Assembly (NCBI GenBank): GCA_902729415.1
Contig: CACVCF010000101.1
Location: forward strand, 1 to 64,000
Source: Terasakiella magnetica
GTDB taxonomy: Bacteria; Pseudomonadota; Alphaproteobacteria; Rhodospirillales; Magnetospirillaceae
Direction: 5' to 3'
DNA: 64,000 nucleotides
Both the position numbers and the translations under genes were made by a program. Under the pieces are notes generated by a model. That model ran no database searches, was not told the origin of the DNA, and worked only from the letters and a program-made list of their open reading frames with translations. Shown in pieces: positions 63,490 through 64,000 of the stretch. Position 1 is the stretch's first letter. Every line of letters starts with the position of its first letter.

Positions 63490-64000
63490 TCAAACGTGCT
63501 GATCAATGACCTGAGGTACTTCCTGGAAAATAACCTCGGCAAAGTTCAACGAGCTGCCATCGGCCATTGTCGCCGTTCCGTGAGACAGGATTGCAGGGTC
63601 AACGTCGCTTGGGCTTGGCGTCGTATGAAGATCGATTGAGATGATCCCCGCATCACGGAGAGAACTCATCTCATCGACTTCACTTATGCCGTTGCTGTTG
63701 CGGTCGCTCCAGACGATCAGGTCACGGAACACATCATCCTTGTCGTCAATACACTCATCGTGATTCAGGTCGAATGTCGCGAGAACCTCCGTGCTGGTGA
63801 GTTTACCGGACAAATCGGCAAAGAGTTCCCCCATCCCCTGAATTTGTCCGTTCTGCTCAGAGTCGATGGCAAGGACAGCATCGTTGGGGGAGAACCAGCG
63901 GGTTATTGCGCTGCTTCCATCCGAGTGGAGATCGAAGGGAACGCCAGGAGCAGTCGTGTCGTTGAGATATTTACCGTCATGGTTTAGGTCAAAAACTATT
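63490..64000 (-). CDS. RTX/EF-hand-like secreted protein, 3' end only
   Basis: The frame is open from the window edge (64000) to 63490, so the gene is cut at its 5' end. Visible are VFDLNHDGKYLND, FDLHSDGSSAITRWFSPND, AIDSEQNGQIQGMGELFADL, FDLNHDECIDDKDDVFRDL and IVWSDRNSNGISEVDEM: the repeating Ca2+-binding pattern found near the C-terminal part of many type I-secreted RTX-like proteins. The full protein is likely large. The gene is convergent with the exported protein at 62621, nine bases away. Confidence 0.75.
   Translation of the reverse strand, partial: IVFDLNHDGKYLNDTTAPGVPFDLHSDGSSAITRWFSPNDAVLAIDSEQNGQIQGMGELFADLSGKLTSTEVLATFDLNHDECIDDKDDVFRDLIVWSDRNSNGISEVDEMSSLRDAGIISIDLHTTPSPSDVDPAILSHGTATMADGSSLNFAEVIFQEVPQVIDQHV

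Overview
The window is about 64 kb of GC-rich DNA with alphaproteobacterial gene content. A periplasmic nitrate reductase operon in the order napFDAGHBC, a Tat-exported formate dehydrogenase with its maturation genes, an FNR-like site and a NIT-domain chemoreceptor together suggest a motile, facultatively denitrifying member of the Rhodospirillales, most like Magnetospirillum or Paramagnetospirillum. That placement is an inference from gene content, not from a marker gene.

Layout. 0.1-6.4 kb: glutaryl-CoA dehydrogenase with a divergent LysR regulator, indolepyruvate:ferredoxin oxidoreductase (iorA, iorB, separated by a tandem repeat), a single-domain response regulator and a COQ9-family protein. 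6.6-17.5 kb: rpsU, a NIT-domain methyl-accepting protein, the nap operon on the minus strand and a PAS/GGDEF/EAL protein. 17.5-21 kb: nudC, class I fructose-1,6-bisphosphatase, and a HybE-like chaperone coupled to an exported FGE-like protein. 21-31.4 kb: the formate dehydrogenase locus. A large polyferredoxin is divergent from fdhD, a mobA-DUF3305 fusion and DUF3306; then follow torD, a small Tat protein, fdhA, fdhB, a lipoprotein and the cytochrome b subunit. 31.5-33.2 kb: an AT-rich lone class III cyclase-like gene and a methylmalonyl-CoA decarboxylase-like gene. 33.2-39.4 kb: the phosphate regulon pstSCAB-phoU-phoB behind four Pho half-sites. 39.5-54.9 kb: mostly housekeeping genes (orphan TRAP-type binding protein, methyltransferase, alpha/beta hydrolase, succinate-semialdehyde dehydrogenase, LuxR-type helix-turn-helix protein, thiD, glmM, histidine kinase, dihydroorotase, asparagine synthase with two glycosyltransferases, ygfZ).

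55-63.5 kb is the most unusual part. Six minus-strand genes are packed head to tail, five of the junctions being overlaps or short gaps. Three encode paralogues built on the cytoplasmic core of the flagellar stator protein MotA. One of these also carries a C-terminal domain like the FliG rotor C-terminal domain, and another carries two such domains. The same operon holds a MESH1/SpoT-like HD hydrolase, a lipoprotein and an exported TPR protein. Three divergent-strand genes (two membrane proteins, one exported protein) share a short upstream sequence element with the operon. A tRNA 3'-end-like sequence and inverted repeats lie at the left edge, as at an integrated island. I know of no described system with this composition. 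The window ends inside an RTX/EF-hand type calcium-binding secreted protein.

Starts were adjusted by hand where a ribosome binding site, paralogue alignment or gene overlap pointed to an internal start codon. Functional calls rest on motif recognition only; no database search was run.
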